Shown: piece after piece, positions 26,151 through 35,121 of the stretch | Numbering within the stretch: position 1 is the first letter of the stretch | Layout: each line of letters starts with the position of its first letter | Assembly (NCBI GenBank): GCA_963841635.1 | Contig: CAWJDO010000002.1 | Location: forward strand, 4,216,001 to 4,280,000 | Length of the DNA: 64,000 nucleotides | Source: DASWZN01 sp963841635 | Lineage (GTDB): Bacteria; Acidobacteriota; Terriglobia; Bryobacterales; Bryobacteraceae | Direction: 5' to 3' | Program-made: the position numbers and the translations under genes | The notes under the pieces: generated by a model | What the model saw: only the letters and a program-made list of their open reading frames with translations | Databases searched by the model: none | What the model was told of the DNA's origin: nothing

Positions 26151-27149
26151 TCATGAACCGCCCGGTAGACACACCTCCAGGCAGCCAAGCGTGAAGGCGA
26201 ACGGGAACGGCCCCGGATCGCCGGTTCGATACAGGCCATCGAAGAACACCAGCGCACGCTCCCCAGTCGAGGGATCGAACTGAAACGAGGGCTTCCACGG
26301 GCCGGAGTGCCATCCGCGGTCCTCGGCCGTCATGATCTGAACCGGCTGGCTCCAGTCGGAAAACGTGCACGATGGACTCGCGGCCCTCGACCACCACAAT
26401 CCGGTCTCCGCCGGCGCCGTTCCCTCTTTGACCCAGACGCGTGCGAAGATCGCGTCGAACGATCCTCCGCGCTCGCGAACGCAAAAATCGAACATCCTCA
26501 TTTCCGGAGGCGCAAATATCCTACGCTGGCTCCACCCCGTCTTACCGTCTTCGCTCTCCGCGTAGCCCTGTACCAGATGATCCTCCTGGTTCGATCCGGC
26601 GACATACCACATCTTCCATTTGCCATCGTGGTAGACCAGGTTTGGCTCGTAAACGCTCCCGTGTTCCCAGGCTTCCTGAGCCCTCAAGGCCGGGTGCGGC
26701 TGGTCTATCCAGCGCTCTCCGTCCCATTCCAGAAAGCCGATGGTGTACGGCCCCCACAGATTCTCCGCCGCGCCCGCGTAGTAGATGCGCTCCACCCATT
26801 CGCGTTTTTGAGGGTCCCAGCCCTTGATATAGGAGGGGCAGTGCCGTCCGCCATGGCCGTCCCACGGCCGGCTGAAGGTGCGGCCGGCAACGGGCACGAG
26901 TTCTCCCTCCGTACCGCGAGTGAGCTTCCATGGAGCGGCGGAAAGCGGCGCGCCGGCGGGCAGGGACGCGCTGTAGAGGTCGGTCTCTCCGTACGGATGG
27001 GCCTGGCCCGCCAGGTACATCCACCATTGCTCGCCCCGCTGTGCCACGCTGGCGTCGAGCAACTCCGCCCCACCCAAACCAGTCGAGCCGTCGCGAGGAT
27101 CGAAGATCTTCACTTCAATCCCCGGCGGAGGTTCCCCGGCGTTACCCAT
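26151..27149 (-). CDS. GH43/GH32-like five-bladed propeller protein
   Basis: 332 residues, ATG at 27149, the last credible start before the divergent promoter region. It contains repeated W-x-M-Y/W-Y-x-A/V-G strands (QWWMYLAGQ; GKWKMWYVAGSNQEDHLVQG), GSVYEPNLVYHDG and a strand ending ALVFFDGLYR, the layout of glycosidase family 43/32-type propellers. The Asp/Glu catalytic set cannot be confirmed by eye. No signal peptide at this start. Divergent from the PD40-TPR gene, 166 bases apart. Confidence 0.65.
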   Translation of the reverse strand: MGNAGEPPPGIEVKIFDPRDGSTGLGGAELLDASVAQRGEQWWMYLAGQAHPYGETDLYSASLPAGAPLSAAPWKLTRGTEGELVPVAGRTFSRPWDGHGGRHCPSYIKGWDPQKREWVERIYYAGAAENLWGPYTIGFLEWDGERWIDQPHPALRAQEAWEHGSVYEPNLVYHDGKWKMWYVAGSNQEDHLVQGYAESEDGKTGWSQRRIFAPPEMRMFDFCVRERGGSFDAIFARVWVKEGTAPAETGLWWSRAASPSCTFSDWSQPVQIMTAEDRGWHSGPWKPSFQFDPSTGERALVFFDGLYRTGDPGPFPFAFTLGCLEVCLPGGS

Positions 27150-27315
27150 TTCTTCGCTCTCCCGTGCTTCGAATATTATCCGCCCTGTGCGTCCATCCGT
27201 GCCGGCTGTAACTACCACGAACATCGGAGGCGCAATTCCGTTTCTGTTCGCAAACTCTCCGCATCCGGCCTTCGTGTTGTATCCTGGTTCGCAGTTGCCG
27301 AGGTTGGGAGGTCTT

Positions 27316-29952
27316 GTGAAGCGGTTTGTGTTTTGCCTGCTGGGTGCCCTTGGTATGCTCGTCGCCTGGGGCGTGGCGGCCTCCAGCCAACCCGGCCCTC
27401 TCACCATCGACTATCCGCTCGAAGGATCCATTTTCCCCCCGGATTTCGCGCCGCCGACCTTCCTCTGGCGCGACGCCGCTCAAAATGCCGGCGCCTGGCG
27501 GATCGAGGTGGCGTTCTCCGACGGTTCCGCGCCTTTGCACATTCTGGCGCCGGGCCAACCAATGAAGATCGGCGAGATCGACCCGCGCTGCATCGGCCCC
27601 ACCAACCAGCCGCCCAAGTTGACGCCCGAGCAGGCCGCTTCCAGGACCTGGGCGCCCGAGCCTGCGGTCTGGGCCGAGATCAAGCGTCACTCCGCGGAGC
27701 GCCCGGCAACGGTGACCATCACCGGCCTGAGCAAGGACAACACGCCGGTCTCGATCGGGCACATCACCATCCGCACTTCGAAAGACCCGGTCGGCGCGCC
27801 CATTTTCTATCGCGACGTGCCCCTGATGCCATCGGAAACCGAGAAGGGCGTCATCAAGCCTCTGGCCGCTTCCTCCGTCCCCCTGATTGCCTGGCGCCTG
27901 CGCAGCGTCAGCCAGACCGGCAGCCGCGTGGTGCTGACCGGCATGCACATGTGCGCCAACTGCCATTCCTTCTCGCTCGACGGCAAGACGCTGGGCCTCG
28001 ATCTGGACGGTCCGCAAAACGACAAAGGCCTGTATGCCATCGTCCCCATCAAGCCGGTGACCGCGATCAGGAACCAGGACATGATCTCCTGGAAGTCGCC
28101 ACAGCAACGGCAAAGCTCGCCCGACCGCGTCGGCTTCATGTCCCAGGTCTCGCCCGACGGGCGGTTTGTACTAACTCGTCTTAGCGGCACCGGCCAGAAG
28201 CTCCGCAGCAGTTACTACGTGTCTAACTTCAAGGACTACCGCTTCCTCCAGGTCTTTTATCCAACCCGCGGAATTCTGGCCTGGTACAACCGCGCCACCG
28301 GACACACCCAGACGCTGCCTGGCGCGGACGATCCGCGCTACGTCCAGACCGATGGCGTGTGGAGCCCCGATGGCAAGTACGTGGTGTTCGCGCGGGCCGA
28401 AGCCAAGGACCCTTATCCGCCGAACACCAAAATGGCCGAGTATGCCAACGATCCGAACGAGTTGCAGATCCAGTACGATCTGTACCGCGTTCCGTTCAAT
28501 GGTGGTAAGGGCGGCACCCCCGAACCGATCGCCGGCGCCTCCCGGAACGGCATGAGCAACACCTTTCCGAAGGTCTCGCCCGATGGCCGCTGGATCGTCT
28601 TCGTCAAGTGCCGCAACGGCCAGTTGATGCGTCCCGACAGCCAGCTCTGGATGGTTCCGGCGGCCGGCGGCGAAGCGCGCCGTATGCGCTGCAACACGCC
28701 GCTCATGAATTCCTGGCACAGCTTCTCGCCCAACGGGCGGTGGCTGGTGTTTTCCTCAAAGAGCCGCTCGGTGTATACGCAAATGTTTCTGACGCACTTG
28801 GACGAGAATGGCAATGACAGCCCGGCGATCCTGATCGAGAACTCAACCGCTGCCAACCGTGCCGTAAACATCCCCGAGTTCGTCAACATCCCGCCGGACG
28901 GACTTACTAAGATCGATGTGCCGGCGGCCGACTATTACAGGCAGGTCGACCTGGCCCTGGAACAGACCAACGCGCAGGGTTACAAGGCCGCCCTTCCAGC
29001 GTGGAAGAAGGCGGTCGACCTGAACCCCGACGATGCCAAGTCCCAGATCCATCTGGGGGCCGCGCTGGTCGAAGCCGGGCAGCCGTCCGAGGCAATCGCA
29101 GCCTACAAGAAGGCCGGCGTGCTCGACCCCGATAACCCCGACTCCTACTCGCAGCTCGGGTTCCTGCTGGCGCGCCTGGGCAAACCGGAAGAGGCGATTC
29201 CCGTTCTCGTCAAGGCGCTGCAGATCGATCCCGCCAATGAGACCAACCAGCGCACCTTCTGCGCCGCGCTCTCGCAGAGCGAGACCCGCACCAAACAGGC
29301 CATCGAGTTCTGCGGGTTGGTGCTGGCGGGCCGTCCCAATGATTCCGCGGTGCATGTGAACCTCGCCGTAGCCCTGACCCGCGCGGGCGACAGCAAAGAG
29401 GCGCTCGCACACCTCGAGAAAGCCGCCGCCATCACACCCGCCGATGCCACGATTCAAGACAACCTGGGGACGGCGCTGGTCCAACAAGGGCGGCTGGCGG
29501 ATGCGCTCCCGCATTTCGAGAAGGCCATCTCCATCGACCCCGCCTCCGCCGAAGCGCACTACAAACTGGGCACCCTTTATTACCTGGCCCGGAAAGTTCC
29601 CCAGGCCCTGGCCGAGTGGCGACAGGCGGTCGCTCTCGATCCGAAGCACGTGCTGGCGCTGAATCGCGCAGCCCTGGTGCTGGCTGCAAGTCCGGATTCG
29701 TCTCTCAGGAATGGGTCCGAAGCCGTGGCTCTCGCCGAACGGGCGGTGCAACTGTCCGCGGGACGCGAGCCGGCGTTTCTCGACACGCTGGCTGCGGCCT
29801 ACGCCGAGGCGGGACGTTTCCAGGAGGCCACCCGGACCGCGCGCCGTGCCCTCGACCTGGCCAGGCAACAACGCGACTCCCAGTTGGCGCAGGCACTCAG
29901 CACCCGCATCGCGCTCTACGAGGCAAAAACGCCCTTCCGCGAGAATCCCTAA
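27316..29952 (+). CDS. Secreted PD40 propeller - TPR fusion with a CXXCH motif
   Basis: 878 residues, GTG at 27316 with GGGAGG upstream, signal peptide VKRFVFCLLGALGMLVAWGV. The N-terminal ~200 residues are an Ig-like region (YPLEGSIFPPDFAPPTFLWR). CANCH at residues 213-217 is a c-type heme or metal-binding signature (MHMCANCHSFSLDGKTLGLD). Residues ~215-520 hold PD40/TolB-like strands (VSPDGRFVLTRL, WSPDGKYVVFARAE, FSPNGRWLVFSSK). Residues ~540-870 hold about nine TPR units. Probably periplasmic or outer-membrane associated. The family is common in Planctomycetes, Acidobacteria and Bacteroidetes; its role is unproven. Confidence 0.8.
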   Translation: MKRFVFCLLGALGMLVAWGVAASSQPGPLTIDYPLEGSIFPPDFAPPTFLWRDAAQNAGAWRIEVAFSDGSAPLHILAPGQPMKIGEIDPRCIGPTNQPPKLTPEQAASRTWAPEPAVWAEIKRHSAERPATVTITGLSKDNTPVSIGHITIRTSKDPVGAPIFYRDVPLMPSETEKGVIKPLAASSVPLIAWRLRSVSQTGSRVVLTGMHMCANCHSFSLDGKTLGLDLDGPQNDKGLYAIVPIKPVTAIRNQDMISWKSPQQRQSSPDRVGFMSQVSPDGRFVLTRLSGTGQKLRSSYYVSNFKDYRFLQVFYPTRGILAWYNRATGHTQTLPGADDPRYVQTDGVWSPDGKYVVFARAEAKDPYPPNTKMAEYANDPNELQIQYDLYRVPFNGGKGGTPEPIAGASRNGMSNTFPKVSPDGRWIVFVKCRNGQLMRPDSQLWMVPAAGGEARRMRCNTPLMNSWHSFSPNGRWLVFSSKSRSVYTQMFLTHLDENGNDSPAILIENSTAANRAVNIPEFVNIPPDGLTKIDVPAADYYRQVDLALEQTNAQGYKAALPAWKKAVDLNPDDAKSQIHLGAALVEAGQPSEAIAAYKKAGVLDPDNPDSYSQLGFLLARLGKPEEAIPVLVKALQIDPANETNQRTFCAALSQSETRTKQAIEFCGLVLAGRPNDSAVHVNLAVALTRAGDSKEALAHLEKAAAITPADATIQDNLGTALVQQGRLADALPHFEKAISIDPASAEAHYKLGTLYYLARKVPQALAEWRQAVALDPKHVLALNRAALVLAASPDSSLRNGSEAVALAERAVQLSAGREPAFLDTLAAAYAEAGRFQEATRTARRALDLARQQRDSQLAQALSTRIALYEAKTPFRENP

Positions 29953-29959
29953 GGGTCCT

Positions 29960-30123
29960 CACCGAACCGCGACCGTCAAGGAGCGGACCGCGCCAGGTCG
30001 CCACCGAACCGCGACCGTCAAGGAGCGGACCGCGCCAGGTCGCCACCGAACCGCGACCGTCAAGGAGCGGACCGCGCCAGGTCGCCACCGAACCGCGACC
30101 GTCAAGGAGCGGACCGCACCAAC
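29960..30123. repeat. Four tandem 42-bp ACCGAACCGCGACC units
   Basis: Units start at 29960, 30002, 30044 and 30086. The first three are virtually identical and the fourth is cut at its end. The unit core also occurs singly at 1166, 38757 and 40537 (reverse) and, as a variant, at 58019 and 60955. 42 is a multiple of 3, so long false ORFs run through it. Confidence 0.9.
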
Positions 30124-30312
30124 CTATTCGCGACCGTCGAAGGGGATGACGCCAACCATGCCGAGCGTCCCGCCGGGCTTCCGGAAAATGTCGCCCGGAG
30201 AATGGCCGGCCGCGCGCGCGGCCGCTTCGTCCGGATACACGGGGATGAGGTCGGTGTCGATATCCACCTCGCCGGAAACGAACTCGGCGATGTTGTATGT
30301 GAAAGGCGGCAT
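30124..30312 (-). CDS. Small hypothetical protein
   Basis: 62 residues from ATG 30312 (GTG at 30330 possible). MPPFTYNIAEFVSGEVDIDT, then YPDEAAARAAGHSPGDIF and a LGMVGVIPF end. The sequence looks like a folded small protein rather than shadow coding. Not assigned to a family. Downstream is the tandem 42-bp array. Confidence 0.5.
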   Translation of the reverse strand: MPPFTYNIAEFVSGEVDIDTDLIPVYPDEAAARAAGHSPGDIFRKPGGTLGMVGVIPFDGRE

Positions 30313-30536
30313 CAGGGTCGATTCAGCCACAGCCCCAAGTTTAACCCGGAGTCGGCAGAAGCGGAAGTCCTAAAATAGTACTATCTTCGTCGCAGTAAGG
30401 GGGGGGAGGCCTGGCTTTTCCGGCCACTGGCCGTCCACTGGCAGCGCCCTGCACCAGCAACTGCCTCCTCCCCGGCGGCTCCGCAACCGGTTTGCAACTC
30501 GCATTTTGCGCGGCCGTGAGCTAGCGTGAGAGAAGC

Positions 30537-31451
30537 GTGAACGCCGCCGCAGACGCCGTCCGGGAACGAGAGAAGCGCTGGGCCGCCACTAGTTCGGTCG
30601 TGGCCGCCGTCTGTCTCACCGGCTTCAAAATTGTCGTCGGCCTGGCCACGGGAAGCCTCGGCATCCTGGCCGAAGCGGCGCACTCCGGCCTCGATCTGGT
30701 CGCGGCGCTGATGACCTTGTTCGCGGTGCGGATCTCGGGCAAGCCTGCCGACACCGAGCACCTCTACGGGCACGGCAAGGTGGAAAACCTCTCGGCGCTG
30801 TTTGAAACTCTGCTCCTGCTGGTGACCTGCGTCTGGATCATCTGGAGCGCGATCCACCGCCTGGCGGCGCACCGCCTGGAGATCGAAGTGAACCTCTGGT
30901 CGTTCGCGGTGATGGCGACCTCGATCGCGGTGGACACCTCCCGCTCCCGCATGCTCTACCGGGTGGCGCGCAAGCACCACAGCGATGCGCTCGAGGCTGA
31001 CGCGCTGCACTTCCGTACCGACATCTGGAGCTCGTCGGTGGTCATCCTTGGCTTGGTCTGCGTAAAGATCAGCGAGTGTGTGCCGGCGGCCGGCATCCTG
31101 CGCTACTCCGACGCCGTAGCGGCGATCGCCGTGGCGCTGATCGTCGTGCATGTGAGCGTGAAGCTGGGCCTGCGAACCGTTCAGTCGCTGGTCGATGCAG
31201 CGCCTGCCGGGGTGGACCGCCAGATCACCGCCGCGGTCGAGGCGCTGCCGGGCGTGACCAACTGCCACCATGTACGCGTGCGCTACTCCGGCCCACGGCC
31301 CTTCGTCGACATCCACGTGCTGATGGACGGCAGCCGGACTCTGCGCGAGGCTCACGACCTGACCGAGGAGATCGAGCGCACCATTGAGCAGATCCTCCCC
31401 GAGGCCGACGTCACCGTGCACCCCGAGCCACGCGCCCCCAACGGCATCTAG
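30537..31451 (+). CDS. Cation diffusion facilitator (CDF) family transporter
   Basis: 304 residues, GTG at 30537 after GAGAGAAG. Six membrane helices. The metal-site motifs are present: AHSGLD in helix 2 and DALHFRTDIWSS in helix 5, with YGHGKVENL between. A cytoplasmic C-terminal ferredoxin-like domain follows (GVTNCHHVRVRYSGPRPFVD, then a VTVHPEP end). Exports divalent cations such as Zn(II), Co(II) or Fe(II) using the proton gradient. The porin remnant follows directly. Confidence 0.92.
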   Translation: MNAAADAVREREKRWAATSSVVAAVCLTGFKIVVGLATGSLGILAEAAHSGLDLVAALMTLFAVRISGKPADTEHLYGHGKVENLSALFETLLLLVTCVWIIWSAIHRLAAHRLEIEVNLWSFAVMATSIAVDTSRSRMLYRVARKHHSDALEADALHFRTDIWSSSVVILGLVCVKISECVPAAGILRYSDAVAAIAVALIVVHVSVKLGLRTVQSLVDAAPAGVDRQITAAVEALPGVTNCHHVRVRYSGPRPFVDIHVLMDGSRTLREAHDLTEEIERTIEQILPEADVTVHPEPRAPNGI

Positions 31452-31455
31452 CACA

Positions 31456-32403
31456 GTGGCGACGCCGACCCTCTACCTCGCTCGCGCCTTCGCGAGTTAC
31501 ACCATCCCGTTCGGCGCCCAGACTGAGCATGTGGATGGCGGCCCCAACCAGGCCGGCGGTCCCCAACCGGTCCGGCGCCTCGCGCTCACCGGCGGTGAAT
31601 TCGCCTTGACGGGCTTCTTCGACGACAACACCTACAGCAACGATCCCCGCACCCAGTTCATGAACTGGGACATCATGTACAACGGTGCCTGGGACTACCC
31701 GGCCGATACGCGCGGCTACACGGCCGGCGTCGTTGCCGAGCTGACCATGCGCCGTGGTCGCTGCGCGCCGCGAACGCCCTGGTGTCCACGGTCGCCAACG
31801 GCTCTACCCTCGACACCCGCCTCGCGGAAAACCGCGGCAACATGGTCGAGTGGGAGAGCCGCTACAGCCCCGCCGGCCAGCCCGGCGCTTTCCGCCCGCT
31901 CGGCTTTGCCGACACCTTCGAAGGCGGAACCTTCCGCCGGGCCATGCTCGCGAACGGCGGCACCGACCTCGCTGCCACGCGCCGCAACGGCAGAACCTGT
32001 CGCAGGCGATCAGGCCCGACATCGCCGTCTTCGCGCGCTACGGCTGGGCCGACGGAAAGACCGAGGCCTGGGAATTCACCGAGATCGATCGCCCCATCAG
32101 CGGCGGCGTATCGATCGGCGGCACGCGGTGGCGGCGCGCCCAGGACCGCCTGGGCGTGGCAGCCGCGCGGAACTATCTTTCGGGCGACCAGCGCAGCTTC
32201 CTCGCCGCCGGAGGCTTGGGCTTCAGCATCGGAGACGGCCGCCTCAACTACCGCCCCGAGTCCCTCGTCGAAGCCTACTACGCCTGGCAGCCGCTGAAGA
32301 TCTTCACCGTCGGTGTGGACTACAGCACGTCGCCAACCCCGCCTACAACCACGACCGCGGTCCAGTCAACGTCTACAGCCTGCGCCTCCATTTGGCTGGG
32401 TGA
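31456..32403 (+). pseudogene. Carbohydrate-selective (OprB-type) porin remnant
   Basis: Protein similarity to acidobacterial carbohydrate porins runs through three frames. TLYLARAFASYTIPFGAQ to TRGYTAGVVAEL is in one frame; TVANGSTLDTRLAENRG to ADTFEGGTFRRAML in a second; IAVFARYGWADGKTEAWEFT to GDGRLNYRPESLVEAYYAW in a third; and VANPAYNHDRGPVNVYSLRL ends back in the first. That means at least three frameshifts. The N-terminal ~130 residues and signal peptide are missing, with the homology starting right after the transporter stop. A dead gene. Confidence 0.8.
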
Positions 32404-32405
32404 GC

Positions 32406-32565
32406 GCGCCCGTCGCTCGTCGCCCGTCGCCCGTCGATCCGCGAGCGCCAGCCGCGCCGCTTCGCGGCCGGCAAACCGCCCCGAAGCGAAGCCCACGACG
32501 CCCGCTCAACGGATCGACAGGCGACACAGGCGACAAGCGACCAGCAGCGCGCCTCAGCGCGCATG
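32406..32565. repeat. GCCCGTCGC-type repeat cluster with reverse copy
   Basis: Runs of CGCCCGTCGCTCGTCGCCCG near 32410 face GGCGACACAGGCGACAAGCG near 32522. The same motif pair is at 36298-36413, and part of it near 44170. Non-coding. Confidence 0.5.
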
Positions 32566-32579
32566 CTATATTCGGTCTT

Positions 32580-32936
32580 ATGCCTGCCGGTTACATCCCC
32601 ATCTTCATCTTCGCCATCTTCGCGGCAGCGTTTCCGGTGGTGGTGCTGTTCCTGGCCAAGCTGGTGCGGCCCTCGGCCCCCATCTCCACCAAGCTCGAAG
32701 CCTACGAGTGCGGCATCCGCGCAGCCTCCGATTCCCGCGGCCGCTACGCCGTGCGCTTCTACATCGTCGCCATCCTGTTCGTCATCTTCGACGTGGAAAC
32801 CATCTTCCTGTTCCCGTGGGCGGTGCGCTTCCGGCACTTCGGCTGGTTTGGCGTGGCCGAAGTGGCCGTTTTCCTAGGCATCCTGATCGTCGGCTACGTA
32901 TGGGCCTGGAAGAAAGGCGCGTTCGAGTGGGTCTGA
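32580..32936 (+). CDS. nuoA: NADH-quinone oxidoreductase subunit A
   Basis: 118 residues, three membrane helices. The family signatures are YECGIR after helix 1, RFYIVAILFVIFDVETIFLF in helix 2 (acidic residues of complex I subunit A) and PWAV, then a third helix. ATG at 32580. No nuoB-N genes follow. The next gene is an alanyl-tRNA editing protein that starts 10 bases inside nuoA. The rest of complex I must be elsewhere, or this is an extra copy. Confidence 0.93.
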   Translation: MPAGYIPIFIFAIFAAAFPVVVLFLAKLVRPSAPISTKLEAYECGIRAASDSRGRYAVRFYIVAILFVIFDVETIFLFPWAVRFRHFGWFGVAEVAVFLGILIVGYVWAWKKGAFEWV

Positions 32937-34111
32937 CCGAGCGCCTCTACTACACCGATTCCTACCTGCGCGATTTCCGCGCCAACGTGATCGAAACGGC
33001 CAACGGCGGATGCCGTGTCTACCTGGACCGCACCGCGCTCTATCCTGCCTCCGGCGGCCAGCCTTTCGATACCGGAACCATCGGGGACGCGTCCGTGATC
33101 GAGGTCGCCGACGAGGGTGAGCGCATCGCGCACATCACCAGCGCGCCCGTCGCGGCGGGCGAAGTAGCCTGCGCCGTTGACTGGCCGCGCCGCTTCGACC
33201 ACATGCAGCAGCACAGCGGCCAGCACCTGCTCTCGGCCGTGCTGGTCGAGCTCTACGACGCGCCCACCGTCAGCTTCCATCTGGGCGCGGACAGCTCGAC
33301 GATCGACATTGGCGCGTCGCTCGCGGACGCCCAGGTCGCGGCCGCCGAGCTGCGCACGAACGAAATCGTCTTCGAGAACCGTGCGATGTCGGTCTCCTTC
33401 GAGGACGCCTCCGCGGCGGCGGGTCTGCGCAAGGCATCCGAACGCGAAGGCACGCTGCGCATCGTCAACATCGAGGGACTGGACCGCAGCGCCTGCGGCG
33501 GCACTCACGTGCGCGCGACCGGCGAGACCGGCCCCGTCCTGATCCGCAAGCTCGAACGCGTCCACGGCAACCTGCGGATCGAATTCCTGTGCGGCCTGCG
33601 GGCCATCCGCCGCGCTCACGCCGATTACGACGCGCTGGCCCGCATCGGCCGCACGTTCTCCTGCGCCCTAGACGACGCGCCCGCGCTCGCCGCCGCCCAG
33701 GTGCAGTCGCTCGAGGCGGCAGAGAAGGCCCGCCGCAAAGCCGCCGTCGAACTCGCGCAAGTACGAGGCCGGGAACTCTACGCGGCAACCGCGCCCGACG
33801 CAGCCGGTCTGCGGTCGGTGGTCGAGCGCGTCGCCGCCGGAGTTTCCGAAGAAGAAGTGCGCTCGAGGGCCCAAGGCTTCACGTCGCAACCCCGCGCCTG
33901 CTTCATCGCCCTGTTCGCCGGCCCCCGTCCCGCCGCCCTGATGGCCGTCTCCGCCGATGCCGGCGTCCATGCCGGCAACGTCCTGAAGGAAGCAGTCGCC
34001 AAACTGGGAGGCCGCGGAGGCGGCAGCGCCCAGATCGCCCAAGGCAGCGTCCCCGCGCCCGAATCCGCCGACGAACTGCTTACCGCCCTGCTGCGCGCGA
34101 TCGGACGTTAG
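32927..34111 (+). CDS. Alanyl-tRNA editing protein (AlaX-L type, with DHHA1 domain)
   Basis: 394 residues, GTG at 32927 overlapping nuoA by 10 bases. The N-terminal segment RLYYTDSYLRDF and ALYPASGGQPFDTG resemble the AlaRS beta-barrel. The zinc site is HMQQHSGQHLLS (two His) and CGGTHV (Cys, His). The C-terminal ~130 residues are a DHHA1-like domain with a glycine-rich GGRGGGSAQIAQG. It hydrolyses Ser- or Gly-mischarged tRNA-Ala in trans. The open frame extending far upstream is read-through of the porin remnant and nuoA and is not real. Confidence 0.9.
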   Translation: MGLTERLYYTDSYLRDFRANVIETANGGCRVYLDRTALYPASGGQPFDTGTIGDASVIEVADEGERIAHITSAPVAAGEVACAVDWPRRFDHMQQHSGQHLLSAVLVELYDAPTVSFHLGADSSTIDIGASLADAQVAAAELRTNEIVFENRAMSVSFEDASAAAGLRKASEREGTLRIVNIEGLDRSACGGTHVRATGETGPVLIRKLERVHGNLRIEFLCGLRAIRRAHADYDALARIGRTFSCALDDAPALAAAQVQSLEAAEKARRKAAVELAQVRGRELYAATAPDAAGLRSVVERVAAGVSEEEVRSRAQGFTSQPRACFIALFAGPRPAALMAVSADAGVHAGNVLKEAVAKLGGRGGGSAQIAQGSVPAPESADELLTALLRAIGR

Positions 34112-34119
34112 CGGATTTG

Positions 34120-34356
34120 CTACTCGGCGGAGCCGCCGTCCCACTTGTGTTGTGGGTCCGGAACGAAAGTCAGGTTGTCCTGCGGGCGCAGGGCGACAAG
34201 CCAACCGCCTGGAATCCTGGCCCGGTAAATGGCGAACTTGGCGGACGTTGTGGTGATTCGATTCGAAACCATCTCGAAGGTGAGCACCTTCTTCTCGAGT
34301 CCCGCTTCCCTTGTTCGATGCCATGTGCCTGAGTCCCGTTCGAGAAGATCCAACAT
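34120..34356 (-). CDS. Small hypothetical protein (TFVPDPxHxWDG type)
   Basis: 78 residues. The ATG at 34356 has AAGGAG about 8 bases upstream, which supports translation. The end reads RIPGGWLVALRPQDNLTFVP then DPQHKWDG, a recurring C-terminus of small bacterial proteins of unknown function. No signal peptide or membrane segment. Confidence 0.65.
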   Translation of the reverse strand: MLDLLERDSGTWHRTREAGLEKKVLTFEMVSNRITTTSAKFAIYRARIPGGWLVALRPQDNLTFVPDPQHKWDGGSAE

Positions 34357-34539
34357 GACCGCTCTCCTTTCGGCTGGCTCTACCTCTCAGAAAGAGTACC
34401 GTCGAGCACGTAGCCTGCCAGAGTCCAGCGTCCCTGCCAAGCCTCTTGCATTCAATCAGTTGTGCTCCGAGCGGCTTGGAGTAACCGTCTCGGATAACTC
34501 CGGAGGGCTATAGCCTTTTCGCTAGTCCTAAGGAGAAAA

Positions 34540-34660
34540 GGCTCTGATTTCGAGACCAGCGGGTACCGACCGCGGGCCCGCGCTCTCGATCACCCTCTCG
34601 AGAATCGTCGTCTTGCGGCGGCCGTCGGCGAAGGTCGGATACAGGACCTGCCTGGGGGGC
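34540..34660 (-). pseudogene. 3'-end fragment of a Gfo/Idh/MocA oxidoreductase gene
   Basis: The minus strand encodes YPTFADGRRKTTILERVIES, then AGPRS. The last residues of the intact oxidoreductase at 35122-36273 read YPTFADGKRMMTILEKVMES, then AGRRS. The DNA at 34561-34648 is clearly alignable with 35141-35228. Nothing else of the gene is present here. Confidence 0.7.
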
Positions 34661-34766
34661 ATCATCGGCGCCTGCAGCGCACGGATCGGTCGTGGCAGAA
34701 ACCCGGCCACTGAAGCCGACGAGCAGAGCGGCGCCTGGCACCGAACCGTCCCCGACGCCCCGATGT

Positions 34767-35084
34767 CGTATCGCCCAGGTACTCGTATTCCTGGCCCAAC
34801 GAAAATGCGATCATCGCCGAGTCAGGGAACTTGGCGTACGCTTCCGGGAGCCCTGCTCTTGCCAGTGCTCGATCGCCTCGCCGGAACGCATCTACGCCGC
34901 GAAGATGATGCCAGGACTCAAGCTCGGGCTGGCTCAGTGTTGAGGTGTCGAGCGCGTCAAGCTGCGCTTCGATGTCGGCAACCTTCCCTTCCTTTGCGAG
35001 GCGGTTGGCCAGTTCATCAACCCGGTTTGGCCCTACCGGACTGGCCCTGTGCTTCCGCCACCTACCGAAGAGATCGATATTCAC
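34767..35084 (-). pseudogene. Truncated TPR-like gene fragment
   Basis: About 106 residues from GTG 35084 look like real protein: ELANRLAKEGKVADIEAQLD, then SWHHLRGVDAFRRGDRALAR and IAFSLGQEYEYLGDT, a TPR-like helical repeat. After LGDT the frame turns into Arg-rich nonsense, so the 3' part is lost. It sits between the oxidoreductase 3' fragment and the intact oxidoreductase. Confidence 0.55.
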
Positions 35085-35121
35085 GCACCAGCATTATAGA
35101 CGAGCTCTCGATGTCACCCCC

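Noticed and set aside
29616..30373. ORFs through the 42-bp tandem units (177 and 220 residues)
   Set aside because: Repeated T-E-P-R-P-S-R-S-G-P-R type peptides come from non-coding tandem DNA that also occurs singly in other gaps.
31754..34111. 785-residue plus-strand ORF
   Set aside because: Its first ~390 codons pass through the porin relic and nuoA in the wrong frame; the real gene starts at GTG 32927.
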